Assembly (NCBI RefSeq): GCF_026130545.1 | Contig: NZ_JAMOIM010000019.1 | Location: 1 to 64,000, forward strand | DNA: 64,000 nucleotides | Direction: 5' to 3' | DNA from: Lichenifustis flavocetrariae | GTDB lineage: Bacteria; Pseudomonadota; Alphaproteobacteria; Rhizobiales; Beijerinckiaceae | Part shown: in pieces, positions 43,210 to 52,999 of the stretch | Layout of the letters: every line of letters starts with the position of its first letter | Position numbering within the stretch: the stretch's first letter is position 1 | Made by a program: the position numbers and the translations under genes | Notes under the pieces: generated by a model | Database searches by the model: none | Seen by the model: only the letters and a program-made list of their open reading frames with translations | What the model was told of the DNA's origin: nothing

Positions 43210-44304
43210 ATGACCGACGCCGCCCCATCCGTGAAGTCCTCCCGAGCCGGCCTGTTCGCCAACGGGTTCGACGTGGGGCGCCTCCTGCTCGAAGGCCGCG
43301 CCTATTTTGCGTTGATTGCCATCATCGTCGTCTTCTCGGCCCTGTCGCCATATTATTTCACGGTCAATAATTTCCTGACGATGGCGTCGCATGTGGCCCT
43401 CTTCGGGATCCTCGCGGTCGGCATGCTCCTGGTGATCCTCAACGGAGGCATCGACCTGTCCGTCGGCTCGACCCTGGGGCTGTCCGGTGTGATCGCGGGC
43501 TTCCTGATGCAGGGCGTCAAACTGAGCCTGTTCGGTGTCGTGCTCTATCCCGCCGTCTGGGTCGTGGCCCTGCTGTCCTGTGCGCTCGGCGCCTTGATCG
43601 GCCTGATCAACGGTGTCCTGATCGCACGCTTCAAGGTGCCGGCCTTCGTGGCGACGCTCGGCGTCATGTACATGGTGCGCGGCGTGGCCCTGCTGATCAC
43701 CAACGGGCTCACCTACAACAATCTCGGAGGTCGACCGGAGCTTGGCAACACGGGGTTCGACTGGCTCGGGTTCAATCGTCTCTTCGGCGTGCCGATCGGC
43801 GTTCTGGTGATGATCGTCATCGCGATCATCGGCAGCCTCGTGCTGAGTCGGACGCCATTCGGTCGGTGGCTCTATGCCTCCGGAGGCAACGAACGGGCGG
43901 CGGAATTGTCGGGCGTTCCGGTCAAGACCGTCCAGCTATCGGTCTACATGCTGTCCGGGATCTGCGCCGCGATCGCCGGCCTCATCCTCTCGTCGCAACT
44001 GACGTCAGCGGGACCGACGGCGGGCACCAGCTATGAGTTGACCGCCATCGCGGCCGTGGTGATCGGCGGGGCGGCCCTCACGGGCGGGCGTGGCAACATC
44101 CGCGGCACGATGCTCGGGGCCTTCGTGATCGGCTTCCTGTCCGACGGCCTCGTGATCATCGGCATCTCGTCCTACTGGCAGACGGTGTTCACAGGCGCGG
44201 TCATCGTGCTCGCGGTGCTGCTCAACGCCATCCAATATCGCCGCCAGCCGAAGGCTCCGGCCTCCAGCGGCGGATCAGCGACTTCTCCGCAAAAAGCGGG
44301 GTAG
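43210..44304 (+). CDS. eryF: Erythritol ABC importer permease EryF
   Basis: A 364-residue RbsC-family permease with about eight to ten membrane segments. LVILNGGIDLSVGSTLGLSGVIAG is the family motif, and YASGGNERAAELSGVPVKTVQLSVYMLSG and AVVIGGAALTGGRGN form the coupling region facing the ATPase. It forms the membrane channel with EryE. The operon order ATPase-permease-binding protein is conserved with Brucella eryEFG. Confidence 0.92.
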   Translation: MTDAAPSVKSSRAGLFANGFDVGRLLLEGRAYFALIAIIVVFSALSPYYFTVNNFLTMASHVALFGILAVGMLLVILNGGIDLSVGSTLGLSGVIAGFLMQGVKLSLFGVVLYPAVWVVALLSCALGALIGLINGVLIARFKVPAFVATLGVMYMVRGVALLITNGLTYNNLGGRPELGNTGFDWLGFNRLFGVPIGVLVMIVIAIIGSLVLSRTPFGRWLYASGGNERAAELSGVPVKTVQLSVYMLSGICAAIAGLILSSQLTSAGPTAGTSYELTAIAAVVIGGAALTGGRGNIRGTMLGAFVIGFLSDGLVIIGISSYWQTVFTGAVIVLAVLLNAIQYRRQPKAPASSGGSATSPQKAG

Positions 44305-44378
44305 GGGCCTTGGCGGCTGAGCCCGCCGAGGAAAACGGCCGGTTCACCGGCACGAACAGTCATACCAAGGAGAGAAAC

Positions 44379-45335
44379 ATGTCTGGAATGGCAAAAGGCT
44401 TGATCGCTGCGCTGACGCTTGCAGCGCCACTCTTAGCCGGCACCGCGATGTCGGCTTCGGCCGCCGGTCTCGTCTCGATCATCGTCAACGACCCGTCGAA
44501 CCCTTACTGGCTGACGGAAGGCAAAGTCGCCGCGGGCGAGGCTGAGAAGCTGGGTTATACGTCCAGTGTTGGCGCCTCGAAGGGCGACACGAACACCGAG
44601 AGCACGCTGATCGACACCGCGATCACCAACAAATCGGTGGCGATCATTCTCGATCCCGCGAATGCGAGCGGTTCGATCGGCGCGGTGAAGAAGGCCATGG
44701 CGGCCAACATTCCGGTCTTCCTCGTCAATGCCGAAATCAACCAGGAAGGCTTGGCCAAGGCCCAACTCGTCTCCAACAACGCTCAGGGTGCCGCCGCCGG
44801 AGGTCAGCAGTGGGTGAAGGACGTCGGTCAGAAGGGCAATTATGTTGAACTCCTGGGCGCACCGTCCGACAACAATGCCGCCACGCGGTCCAACGGCTAC
44901 GATACCGTGCTCAGCCAGTATGACGATCTCCACAAGGTTGGCTCGCAGGTCGCCAATTGGGATCGTACCCAGGGCCACGACAAGATGCAGAACCTGATGC
45001 AGGCCCATCCCGACATCATCGGCGTGATCAGCGGCAATGACGAGATGGCCCTCGGGGCCATCGCGGCGCTGAAGGAGGCGGGCAAATTGTCGAGCATCAA
45101 GGTCGGCGGCTTCGATGGTTCGCCGGACGCCGTCGCGGCGATCAAGGCGGGCGAGCTGCAATATACGGTGCTCCAACCTGTCGCCACCTTTGCCGCGAAG
45201 GCCGTACAGGAAGCCGATTCCTTCCTGAAGACCGGCAAGACGGGAGCGTCGAGCGAGAAGCAGCTCTTCGACTGCATCCTGATTACGAAAGCCAATGTCG
45301 ACAAGATGAACGCGCCGTTTACGCTCGATAAGTAA
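44379..45335 (+). CDS. eryG: Erythritol periplasmic binding protein EryG
   Basis: A 318-residue Peripla_BP_4 protein with a Sec signal peptide (residues 1-28, cleaving in SASAAG). VSIIVNDPSNPYWLTEGKVAAGEAEKLGY and VISGNDEMALGAIAALKEAGK are class I sugar-binding-protein motifs. AAGGQQWVKDVGQKGNYVELLGAPSDNNAATRSNGY covers the hinge. It delivers erythritol to EryEF. AAGGAGAG precedes the ATG. Last gene of the ery operon. Confidence 0.92.
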   Translation: MSGMAKGLIAALTLAAPLLAGTAMSASAAGLVSIIVNDPSNPYWLTEGKVAAGEAEKLGYTSSVGASKGDTNTESTLIDTAITNKSVAIILDPANASGSIGAVKKAMAANIPVFLVNAEINQEGLAKAQLVSNNAQGAAAGGQQWVKDVGQKGNYVELLGAPSDNNAATRSNGYDTVLSQYDDLHKVGSQVANWDRTQGHDKMQNLMQAHPDIIGVISGNDEMALGAIAALKEAGKLSSIKVGGFDGSPDAVAAIKAGELQYTVLQPVATFAAKAVQEADSFLKTGKTGASSEKQLFDCILITKANVDKMNAPFTLDK

Positions 45336-45442
45336 GAGCGCTTTGCACACACAGGCGCAGTGCCGTTGAGGGTGCTGAGCTGGGGTGCATGGAAGTTCGG
45401 GCGGAGTAGGGTCGAGCCTGCTTTGGCCAATCACCCTACGAG

Positions 45443-45637
45443 TCAAAGCTCGGCGATCAACTCCTTGATCTGCCGAGCCAGGGCGTAGGTTGTAATGGGT
45501 TTTGTTCCAACCCGCATGCCGGGTTTGAGATGGCCGCGATCGAGCATGGTGTTTTCCGCGGGCGCCAATGATGAGAAGGGCACCTTGAGGCCTGGTCGAA
45601 TGTTCCGCGCAACGTCGGCAACCTGGCATCCGTTCAT
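45443..45637 (-). pseudogene. Receiver-domain fragment of a hybrid histidine kinase
   Basis: The 64-codon frame reads MNGCQVADVARNIRPGLKVPF and continues into HLKPGMRVGTKPITTYALARQIKELI. This matches the last half of a response-regulator receiver domain: MNG after the phospho-Asp, the Lys-Pro turn, and a final helix. The first half with the Asp pocket is missing, and degenerate positions suggest decay. A remnant left by rearrangement beside the IS630 debris. Confidence 0.65.
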
Positions 45638-45834
45638 CTTGTTCGGAAGACCAACGTTGCGATCATCAGGTCAATTCACGCGTCTGACTGGAGAACCTTC
45701 AGGCTGAAACTCCGTCCTTCGCCTCGGAGGTGATCCCCGCATCCACAAGAACATCGCTAGTGGATTGACGTCGACGCACGAGTCCCGTCTGGGATTCCGT
45801 TCTTTGTCGTGGCGTGCGCGTCTGGGCGATGGGC

Positions 45835-46422
45835 CCAGGAATTATCGTTGATGTGACTGCCGCACACCGCGCCCGACTTGAGGCTGTGGTCGCGGACCGC
45901 AACAGCCCACAGAAGCATGTCTGGCGCGCCGCGAGCGTGCTGGCAACGGCAGACGGGTACGGCACGAACGCCGTCCATGCAGCGGACCGGACGGGCCATG
46001 GCGAAGGCCGTGGGCGTCAGCCTGTCCTACGTGCATCGGGTCTGGCCGTCCCACAGGCTGCAGCCGCACCGCATCCGGACCTTCAAGCTCTCGAACGATC
46101 CGGCCTTCGCGGCCAAGGTCCGCGACATTGTCGGGCTCCATGTCGATCCGCCCGCCCATGCCGTGGTCCTCTCCCTCGATGAGAAGCGCAGATCCAAGCC
46201 CTGGACCGTACCCAGCCTGGCCTGCCCATGAAGCCTGGCCGCGCCGGGACCATGACGCACGATGACAAGCGCCATGGCACGACCACCCTGTTCGCGGCCC
46301 TTGACGTGTTGGACGGCAAGGTGGTCGGCCGATGCATGCAGCGCCATCGCCATCAGGAGTTCATCCGCTTCCTCAACGCCGCCGAGAAGACCGTCCCGGC
46401 CAGCAAGGCCATGCACGTCTGA
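45835..46422 (+). pseudogene. IS630-family transposase remnant
   Basis: Segments of an IS630 transposase appear in three frames. [21 protein letters not shown] is in the first. [18 protein letters not shown] and [36 protein letters not shown], with the first catalytic Asp, are in the second. [50 protein letters not shown] and KAMHV are in the third. A block is deleted near 45980, and the C-terminal DDE part is missing after 46422. Immobile. Confidence 0.8.
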
Positions 46423-46430
46423 GGCGTTTC

Positions 46431-47159
46431 GTCGATCACGACATAACGGCTCGATCGGGGTCCGCCATCGTGCTCGACGACGGGCGAGAAGGCTGGATCC
46501 TCTCCCCTTTCGGGACGCACGCCGCTCGTCGGCACCTCCATGCTGAACCCCGTCACGTGCAAAATTTGATGGCACGAGACGTATCAGCAGGTTCGATGAG
46601 GTTCCTGAAGTCCGTTGTTACACTTTTCTGATTGTTGCTCACTCAGTCTCGGCACCACGGCATGGCACTGAGCTCCTCAGGGACACCCTTGGTGTGCGGA
46701 GGACCATCGATCGTAGGAAGCTACCCGCAAGGCGGCCGGCTGTGACGTAATCCGGGCCGAGAAGGTTTGGGCAAGTGCTGCGACGAGGTGACCACCTTTT
46801 CGGACTTCATCCGGCAATGGCGCGAACTCTGGCGGAAGTCGCGAGAGCGGTTCGCGTGGCTTCTGTTTCAGGATCTGACCCGTTGCTGCCGTCGCTAACG
46901 TCCGCTTTCTCGCATGCCAATCAATCGAAATGACCAACCTTGGCTATTATTGATCCGGGGTTTGTCGTGATAAAATCAATAATTCATGACGTAAGCCTTC
47001 AAACGCCGCCAGCTAGATCGCGGCGTGTCGGTGGAAAAGGTTCTGCTTGAACCGGTCTAGCAGTGGCGTGCACTGTCGATTCCGACGAAGTCGCTCCCTG
47101 TTTCCGAGATGATGGCGTCCCCTGATTTGGGGATGATGTCGCCTGTTGCCGGTCAGTGA
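46431..47159. other. Degenerate region after IS630 remnant, no gene recognised
   Basis: Only short unsupported frames occur. An 86-codon minus-strand frame at 46677-46937 begins MVISIDWHARKRT, but no family is recognised. The section around 46930-47000 is AT-richer. It is probably debris from insertions between the ery and Nit1C modules. Confidence 0.4.
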
Positions 47160-48566
47160 TCAGGCTAATGCCGGACCGTCCTCGAAACTATGCGCCATGA
47201 ACTCCAGCGCGCGGCGGACGCCGCCGCGGCTGATTGGGCCGCCGAGGCAGACCCGCACGGCTTCGGGCGGAGAGCCAGTGACGGTGAAGACGTCGCTGGC
47301 AACGATCCCGATGCCGGTCTCCCGCATGTGACCGATGAAAGCGGAGCGCGTCCAGGGTGGGGGCAGGTGGACCCACAGGTTGAAGCTGATCGGGTCGGCC
47401 TGGAAGGAGCCCGGCGGCAGGATCGAGGTCGCCAGCGCTTGCCGCGCGGCGGCTTCCGTGCGGATGAAGCGCAGGATCGCGTCAGCCGTGCCGTCTTCGA
47501 TCCAGCGTGTCACGATGGCGGCGGTGAAGGGCGAGGCCATGACATTGGCGGCGCGGAGGGCGGCCGCGAAGGGCCAGCCTGACCGCGTGTCGGGAGCCAG
47601 GACATAGGCGGCGCGCAGTCCCGCCCCAATGCATTTGGCAAGGCCCGCGACGTGCCATGTCAAGTCCGGGGCAATCGCGGCGAAAGGAGGCGGGCTCTTT
47701 GTGGGGATGAAGCCGTAGGCGTCATCCTCGATGATCGGCACGTGGAAGTGCCGCGCGGTGGCCGCGATGGCGTCACGCCGGTCTTTCGGGATCGTCAGCG
47801 TCGTAGGGTTTTGCAGCGTCGGGTTGAGGTAGAGCGCCTTCGGCTTCAACGTCCGGCAGGCGTCCGCGAAGGCGTCGGGGTCAATGCCATCCCGGTCCAT
47901 CCGCAGCCCGACGAGTGACAGGCCCAGCTGGGCCGCGATGGCGCGGGCGCCGGGATAGGTGATGGCCTCGCAGAGGATCGTCTCACCTCGTTGCGCCAGA
48001 ATTCCGAAGATGCCGAGCAGGGCGGGATGGGCGCCGGGAGTCACGAAGATGCGATCCTGCGTCGGCACCAGTGCCCGCCGTCCGAGCCAGCTCGATGCCG
48101 CGTCCTTGTCGGCCGGCGCACCGCCGAATCCCTGGTACCGCAGGAGCCCCATCACGTTTTGCGAGACGGCCGCGATGCCTTCTTGCATCCGCTTGAGCAG
48201 CGCCGGATCGTCCTGTTCCGGTGGCAGGTTCATCGACAGGTCGACCAGGATTGGCCGCACGGCCGATCGCTGGACGGCGGCCGGTGAGGCCAGCCCGGTG
48301 ATCGACGTGCCCTGGCCGACCTTGGAGACCACGAGGCCGCGTTTCTGCGCCTCGCCATAGCCGCGCGCCACAGTGGTGAAGTCGATCCCGAGCCGCGCCG
48401 CGAGTTTGCGCTGGGGCGGAAGACGGTCAGCCAACGACAGGCGGCCCGCCGCGATGTCCGAAGCGATCGCATCGGCGATCGCCAGGTAGCGCGGCTTGTC
48501 GCTCTCCTCGAGGTTGGGGATCCAGTCGGCCATGCCGCTCTCTTGCGGCAGCGCTCCGTCGGTCAC
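47160..48566 (-). CDS. MocR-type regulator (GntR HTH + aminotransferase fold)
   Basis: A 468-residue fusion. Residues about 20-90 form a GntR winged helix (YLAIADAIASDIAAGRLSLADRLPPQRKLAARLGIDFTTVARGYGEAQKRGLV). Residues 115-460 are a fold-type-I aminotransferase domain with FVTPGAHPALLGIFGILAQRGETILCEAITYPG, IIEDDAYGF, and the PLP lysine in HVAGLAKCIGAGLR. MocR proteins sense PLP or amino-compound ligands and regulate divergent genes. It is divergent from the Nit1C operon across 310 bp, so control of that operon is likely. The stop is followed by remnants, so it is the boundary gene. Confidence 0.9.
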   Translation of the reverse strand: MTDGALPQESGMADWIPNLEESDKPRYLAIADAIASDIAAGRLSLADRLPPQRKLAARLGIDFTTVARGYGEAQKRGLVVSKVGQGTSITGLASPAAVQRSAVRPILVDLSMNLPPEQDDPALLKRMQEGIAAVSQNVMGLLRYQGFGGAPADKDAASSWLGRRALVPTQDRIFVTPGAHPALLGIFGILAQRGETILCEAITYPGARAIAAQLGLSLVGLRMDRDGIDPDAFADACRTLKPKALYLNPTLQNPTTLTIPKDRRDAIAATARHFHVPIIEDDAYGFIPTKSPPPFAAIAPDLTWHVAGLAKCIGAGLRAAYVLAPDTRSGWPFAAALRAANVMASPFTAAIVTRWIEDGTADAILRFIRTEAAARQALATSILPPGSFQADPISFNLWVHLPPPWTRSAFIGHMRETGIGIVASDVFTVTGSPPEAVRVCLGGPISRGGVRRALEFMAHSFEDGPALA

Positions 48567-48764
48567 AAGTCTCCACTCCGCAGAAAATTGATCGGATTGA
48601 ATGTATATTTGTCTAGAGGAAAGATCCAGTGATAAGGCTTGAGGGCATGTTTGCGGACCGTCACGCAGCCTGCTTGTTGAGCATTGATGCTGGTGGAGAT
48701 ATCGGCATTCCGCCTAGGAGAAGAGCTTTTCCCTCTCAAACTCTGTTGAGAATCACCTGCTCAT

Positions 48765-48782
48765 TTTGACTGTATTTTGAGC
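48765..48782 (+). promoter_or_regulatory. Repeated ATTTTGA box upstream of the Nit1C operon
   Basis: ATTTTGA occurs at 48765-48771 and 48776-48782, 11 bp apart, in the AT-rich part of the 310-bp gap between the MocR gene (start 48566) and the first Nit1C gene (48877). One helical-turn spacing fits a dimeric regulator. No clear sigma-54 -24/-12 element was seen. Role is inference. Confidence 0.4.
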
Positions 48783-48876
48783 TTGTGATTGAATGCACAA
48801 AGACGGAGATTTTGTATGGATCAACGAGATGGCGCGGCCGGCGCTCATCCACAGATCACAAGCAGAGGATCAGCCC

Positions 48877-49359
48877 ATGCCTGCCGTAAACAAGCCAGCC
48901 ACCGAGAAGGGTGATTATTTCGTCGACTACGAGGAGAAGGTCTTCGAGGACGTCAAAGCCAAGCCCGGCGAGAAGGCGCTTGTCACCTTCCACACGGTCG
49001 CTTTCGAAGGCTCGATCGGCTTCGTCAACCTGTTGCAAGCCACCCGCCTGCTGCGCAAGGGCTTCGAGACCTCGGTGCTGCTGTATGGACCCGGCGTCAC
49101 CCTTGGAATCCAGCGCGGTTTCCCGAAGATCGGCGACGAAGCATTCCCCGGTCACCTCAACATGAACAACCAGCTTACGAAATTCATGGCCGAGGGGGGC
49201 AAAGTCTATGCCTGCCGTTTCGCGCTCCAGGCTCTCTACGGTCACGGCGAGCACTCGCTGATCCCGGGTATCACACCGATCGCGCCGACCGACGTGCTCG
49301 ACCTGATCCTGATTCACAACCGAGACGGCGCCTTCATGGTCCACACCTGGACCGTCTGA
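48877..49359 (+). CDS. MSMEG_0572/Sll0783 family nitrogen-starvation protein (Nit1C)
   Basis: A 160-residue protein recognised as the first member of the Nit1C cluster: [83 protein letters not shown], and the [19 protein letters not shown] tail. It has a DsrE-like look. Cyanobacterial and mycobacterial relatives respond to nitrogen starvation; no enzyme activity is established. ATG 48877 is preceded by an AGAGGA site. Confidence 0.9.
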   Translation: MPAVNKPATEKGDYFVDYEEKVFEDVKAKPGEKALVTFHTVAFEGSIGFVNLLQATRLLRKGFETSVLLYGPGVTLGIQRGFPKIGDEAFPGHLNMNNQLTKFMAEGGKVYACRFALQALYGHGEHSLIPGITPIAPTDVLDLILIHNRDGAFMVHTWTV

Positions 49360-49391
49360 CCCGCTTCGCCTCTGCCTGAAGGAGACCAGAC

Positions 49392-50438
49392 ATGGCTGAA
49401 GCGCGGAAACTGCGTGTCGCTGCCGCGCAGATCGCCCCGGACCTCGACGGTTGGGCAGGCACGCTCGACCGCGTCCTCGCGGCGATTGCCGAGGCCGCCA
49501 GCAAAGGCGTGGAACTCGTTGTCTTCCCCGAAACCTTCGTGCCCTGGTACCCCTATTTCTCCTTCGTCCACCCGCCGGTTCTCACCGGGGCGGAGCATAT
49601 CCGCCTCTACGAGAACGCCGTGGTGGTGCCAGGGCCGGTGACCGAGGCCGTGGCGGCCGCGGCTCGCCGGCACCACATGGTGGTGGCGCTCGGGGTCAAT
49701 GAGCGCGACCACGGCTCCCTCTACAATGCCCAGCTCGTCTTCGATGCGGACGGCGCCCTGAAGCTCAAGCGCCGCAAGCTCACTCCGACCTTTCATGAGC
49801 GGATGATCTGGGGGCAGGGCGATGGCGCCGGCCTCAAGGTGGTCGAGACGGCCGCCGGCCGTGTCGGGGCGCTGGCCTGCTGGGAGCACTACAATCCGCT
49901 CGCCCGTTACGCCCTGATGGCGCAGCACGAGGAGATCCACGTCGCCCAGTTCCCCGGCTCCCTGGTCGGCCCTATCTTCGCCGACCAGATCGAAGTGACG
50001 ATCCGCCACCACGCGCTGGAAAGCGGCTGTTTCGTCGTCAATGCAACGGGCTGGCTCACCGAGGAGCAGATCGCCCGCATCTCTCCCGAGGAGAAGCTGC
50101 GCAAGGGTCTGCGCGGCGGATGCATGACCGCGATCGTCTCGCCCGAGGGCGCCCATGTGGTGCCACCCCTCACGCAGGGCGAGGGCCTGCTCGTCGCCGA
50201 TCTCGACATGGGCCTTATCGTCAAGCGAAAGCGGATGATGGACTCGGTCGGCCACTACGCCCGGCCCGAACTGATGAGCCTGCTGCTCGATCAGCGGTCT
50301 GCCACCCCGATGCACGTGACCGCCGACCCGTCCACCTCCCTCTCCGGGAACCCAGCCGATGAACGCGATGACACCGACCGAGTTGCCGACGGAGCGCCTG
50401 ATCAACGAATTGCAGTCCTTCGGAGTGCGGCTGGTTGA
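49392..50438 (+). CDS. Nit1 nitrilase of the Nit1C cluster (Nit6803 type)
   Basis: A 348-residue nitrilase. The triad is Glu47 (VVFPETFVP), Lys129 (KRRKLTPT) and Cys163 ([11 protein letters not shown]). WYPYFSF after the Glu and the ACWEHYNPL context identify a true nitrilase close to the cyanobacterial Nit6803 branch, which hydrolyses nitriles to acids and ammonia. The cluster has been linked genetically to growth on cyanide as nitrogen source in Pseudomonas. Its last 80 bp overlap the radical-SAM start. Confidence 0.93.
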   Translation: MAEARKLRVAAAQIAPDLDGWAGTLDRVLAAIAEAASKGVELVVFPETFVPWYPYFSFVHPPVLTGAEHIRLYENAVVVPGPVTEAVAAAARRHHMVVALGVNERDHGSLYNAQLVFDADGALKLKRRKLTPTFHERMIWGQGDGAGLKVVETAAGRVGALACWEHYNPLARYALMAQHEEIHVAQFPGSLVGPIFADQIEVTIRHHALESGCFVVNATGWLTEEQIARISPEEKLRKGLRGGCMTAIVSPEGAHVVPPLTQGEGLLVADLDMGLIVKRKRMMDSVGHYARPELMSLLLDQRSATPMHVTADPSTSLSGNPADERDDTDRVADGAPDQRIAVLRSAAG

Positions 50439-51483
50439 TCCCAAGGCGGGGGCCGACAGCCGCCGCGGTGGAGCCGGCCCCTCGGACCACAAGGCGCTCA
50501 CTATTGACGGCATGACCGTGATGGTGCCGGTGCATACCGCCCCGGCCTTCGAGAGCCCCTATCTGGCCGAAAGACCCGGGCCGGACGGGCGCGGCCGCAT
50601 CACGCGCGACGGCGTCACCGTGGCGGATTTCGGCCTGCCGGCCCGGCCGCGTTTCTACGACCTGTCGACCGCCGACGGCATTCCCTATTCGAAGATCGCC
50701 GTCCTGCATGGCCGCGACGTGCTGGCCACCACGGTGCTGCAGAGCTGCATCCGCTACCAGAGCCGCACCAAGACGTGCCAGTTCTGCGCCATCGGCCAGT
50801 CGCTGGCGGCCGGCCGCACCACCGAGCGCAAGACGCCGGCCCAGCTCGCCGAGGTCGCCAAGGCGGCGGTGGAGCTTGACGGTGTCAAGCACATGGTGAT
50901 GACGACCGGCACCCCGCCCGGCAGCGATCGCGGCGCCGCGATCCTCGCCGAGAGCGCTGCCGCCGTGAAGGCGGCCGTGGCCCTGCCGATCCAGGTGCAA
51001 TGCGAACCGCCGGACGACGACATCTGGTTCGAGCGCATGCGCGATGCCGGCGCCGATGCGCTCGGCATGCATCTCGAAGCCGTGACGCCCGAGGTGCGCG
51101 CCCGCATCATGCCCGGCAAGGCGCAGGTCTCGATCGAACGCTACCTCACCGCCTTCGCGGCCGCCGTGCCGGTCTTCGGGCGCGGCCAGGTGTCGACCTA
51201 CATCCTCGCGGGGCTCGGCGACACCGTCGAGGCCATCCTGGCGATCAGCGAAAAGCTCGTCGCGCTTGGGGTCTATCCCTTCGTCGTCCCCTTTATACCG
51301 ATCTCCGGCACCCCGCTCGAAAGTCATCCGGGCCCGGATGCCGGCTTCATGCACGCCATCCTCAAGCCGCTCGCCGCGATGCTGGTCGAGAGCGGCCTGA
51401 AAGCGACCGACGTCAAAGCGGGCTGCGGCAAGTGTGGCGCCTGTTCGGCGCTCTCCACCTACGAGCGGAGGCTGACGGCATGA
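50359..51483 (+). CDS. MSMEG_0568 family radical SAM protein (Nit1C)
   Basis: A 374-residue enzyme of the radical-SAM superfamily as recognised in Nit1C clusters. The cluster-binding cysteines appear as Cys130, Cys140 and Cys143 ([14 protein letters not shown]), a wide CX9CX2C spacing instead of CX3CX2[15 protein letters not shown] and [31 protein letters not shown] follow. A second Cys cluster lies at 356, 359 and 362 (CGKCGAC), so an auxiliary FeS cluster is possible. Substrate unknown. The start overlaps the nitrilase end by 80 bp, implying coupling. Confidence 0.9.
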   Translation: MNAMTPTELPTERLINELQSFGVRLVDPKAGADSRRGGAGPSDHKALTIDGMTVMVPVHTAPAFESPYLAERPGPDGRGRITRDGVTVADFGLPARPRFYDLSTADGIPYSKIAVLHGRDVLATTVLQSCIRYQSRTKTCQFCAIGQSLAAGRTTERKTPAQLAEVAKAAVELDGVKHMVMTTGTPPGSDRGAAILAESAAAVKAAVALPIQVQCEPPDDDIWFERMRDAGADALGMHLEAVTPEVRARIMPGKAQVSIERYLTAFAAAVPVFGRGQVSTYILAGLGDTVEAILAISEKLVALGVYPFVVPFIPISGTPLESHPGPDAGFMHAILKPLAAMLVESGLKATDVKAGCGKCGACSALSTYERRLTA

Positions 51484-52022
51484 TGTTCGATCCCGTCCGA
51501 CCCTTCGTCTCGAGCGCCTTCAGCGTGAAATTCGCCACCGAGGCCTGGGAACGGCGCGGCGCGGCGGCCTTGCGCCGCCAGGTCTTCTGCGCCGAGCAGG
51601 GCCTTTTTGGCGAAGACGATCGCGACGCGCTCGACGCGGTGGCGATCCCCATCGTGGCCCTGTCGTCCTACACCGTCGCGCCCGACGCCGTCGTCGGCAC
51701 AGTGCGCATCCACGAGGCGGAGCCGGGCACCTGGTGGGGCTCGCGCCTCGCGGTCGCCGCAGACCACCGACGCGTTGGCGCTTTGGGCGCTTCGTTGATC
51801 CGCCTCGCCGTCTCCTCTGCCCACGCGCGGGGGTGCAGAACCTTCCTGGCCCATGTTCAGAGCCAGAACGCGCTGATGTTCCAGCGGCTGCACTGGGCGA
51901 TCATCGACGACATCGAGCTGCACGGGCGCCCGCACAAGAAGATGCAGGCGGATCTCGCCTTCTATCCGCCCTTTGCGACCCCGGAATCAGGCTTCCTGGC
52001 GTTGGCGCTGCGGGCCGCCTGA
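51480..52022 (+). CDS. MSMEG_0567/Sll0786 family GNAT acetyltransferase (Nit1C)
   Basis: A 180-residue GNAT-fold protein: ALRRQVFCAEQGLFGEDDRDALD, then VVGTVRIHE, the acetyl-CoA-binding-like RLAVAADHRRVGALGASLIRLAVSSAHARG, and FQRLHWAIIDDIELHGRPHKKMQADL. It is the standard acetyltransferase of the Nit1C cluster. The ATG overlaps the radical-SAM stop (ATGA). It would acylate the amine product of the pathway; this is inference from family. Confidence 0.9.
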   Translation: MMFDPVRPFVSSAFSVKFATEAWERRGAAALRRQVFCAEQGLFGEDDRDALDAVAIPIVALSSYTVAPDAVVGTVRIHEAEPGTWWGSRLAVAADHRRVGALGASLIRLAVSSAHARGCRTFLAHVQSQNALMFQRLHWAIIDDIELHGRPHKKMQADLAFYPPFATPESGFLALALRAA

Positions 52023-52999
52023 TGCTGGACGACCGCGCTTTCGCCGCCCTGGCCGCAACGTTGCGCGGGAGCCGGGGCATCTCGGCCAAGGCCGACATCG
52101 GCCTGGTCGCGCGCTCCCTCGGGCTGTCGGGCGCGTCGGCGGTGCCGGTCGGTGACGACTGCGCCGCCATCGCCGACGGCGACGGCTATCTCCTCCTCGC
52201 CATCGAGGGGTTCATGAACGAGTTCGTTGCGGGTGATCCCTGGTTCGCCGGCTGGTGCGGCATCATGGTCAACCTGTCGGACATCGCCGCCATGGGGGGC
52301 CGTCCCATCGCAGTGGTCGACGCTATCTGGGCCAGGGGCGAGGCGGAGGCGGAGCCGGTGATGCGCGGATTGCGCGACGCCTCGGCGGCCTTCGGCGTGC
52401 CGATCGTCGGCGGTCACACCAATCTGCGGACCGACCGGGGCCAGCTCTCGGTCGCCGTACTGGGCCGTGCCAAATGCCTGCTGACGAGCTTCGACGCGCG
52501 GCCGGAGCAGACGCTGGTCGCGGCCATCGACCTGCGCGGCCGCTATCGCGAACCCTTCTCCAACTGGGAGGCCGCGACCGACGCCCCGGCCGCGCGCCTG
52601 CGCGGCGATCTCGACCTTCTGCCGCAGATCGCGGAGGCGGGCCTCGCGCGGGCCGCCAAGGACATCAGCCAGGGCGGGCTCGTCGGCACGGCGGCGATGC
52701 TCGCCGAGTGCTCGGGGGTCGGCATCGACATCGACGTCGCCGCCTGCCCCAAGCCGGAGGGTGTCGATCTCGATCGCTGGCTGCTTAGCTTCCCGAGCTT
52801 CGGCCACATCCTGGCGATCGATCCCCCCAACGTCGCCGCCGTGACGGCCATGTTCGCGGCGCGAGGTATCGCGGCGGCGGCTGTCGGCCGCATTACGGCG
52901 GGACGCGCCGTGACCGTGTTCCAAGGCGAAGCCAGCGCAACCATCTGGAATTTCGCCGAGGCGCCATTGATCACGGCGTCCGTCGGAGGTGCCGCGTGA
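52022..52999 (+). CDS. Sll0787 family AIR synthase-like protein (Nit1C)
   Basis: A 325-residue protein of the PurM/SelD ATP-grasp-like superfamily. VGDDCAAIADGDGYLLLAIEGF, MVNLSDIAAMGGRPIAVVDAIW, VPIVGGHTNLRTDRGQLSVAVLG and AAKDISQGGLVGTAAMLAE are AIR-synthase motifs for phosphate and Mg-ATP. It probably activates an amide or formyl group with ATP. Its ATG overlaps the GNAT stop by one base. Confidence 0.9.
   Translation: MLDDRAFAALAATLRGSRGISAKADIGLVARSLGLSGASAVPVGDDCAAIADGDGYLLLAIEGFMNEFVAGDPWFAGWCGIMVNLSDIAAMGGRPIAVVDAIWARGEAEAEPVMRGLRDASAAFGVPIVGGHTNLRTDRGQLSVAVLGRAKCLLTSFDARPEQTLVAAIDLRGRYREPFSNWEAATDAPAARLRGDLDLLPQIAEAGLARAAKDISQGGLVGTAAMLAECSGVGIDIDVAACPKPEGVDLDRWLLSFPSFGHILAIDPPNVAAVTAMFAARGIAAAAVGRITAGRAVTVFQGEASATIWNFAEAPLITASVGGAA

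Noticed and set aside
46677-46937. 86-codon minus-strand frame
   Set aside because: No recognisable family, no convincing ribosome site, and it lies in degenerate IS-associated sequence.
49314-50513. 399-codon minus-strand frame across the Nit1 nitrilase
   Set aside because: Shadow frame: His/Gly/Arg-rich and opposite a gene with an intact catalytic triad.
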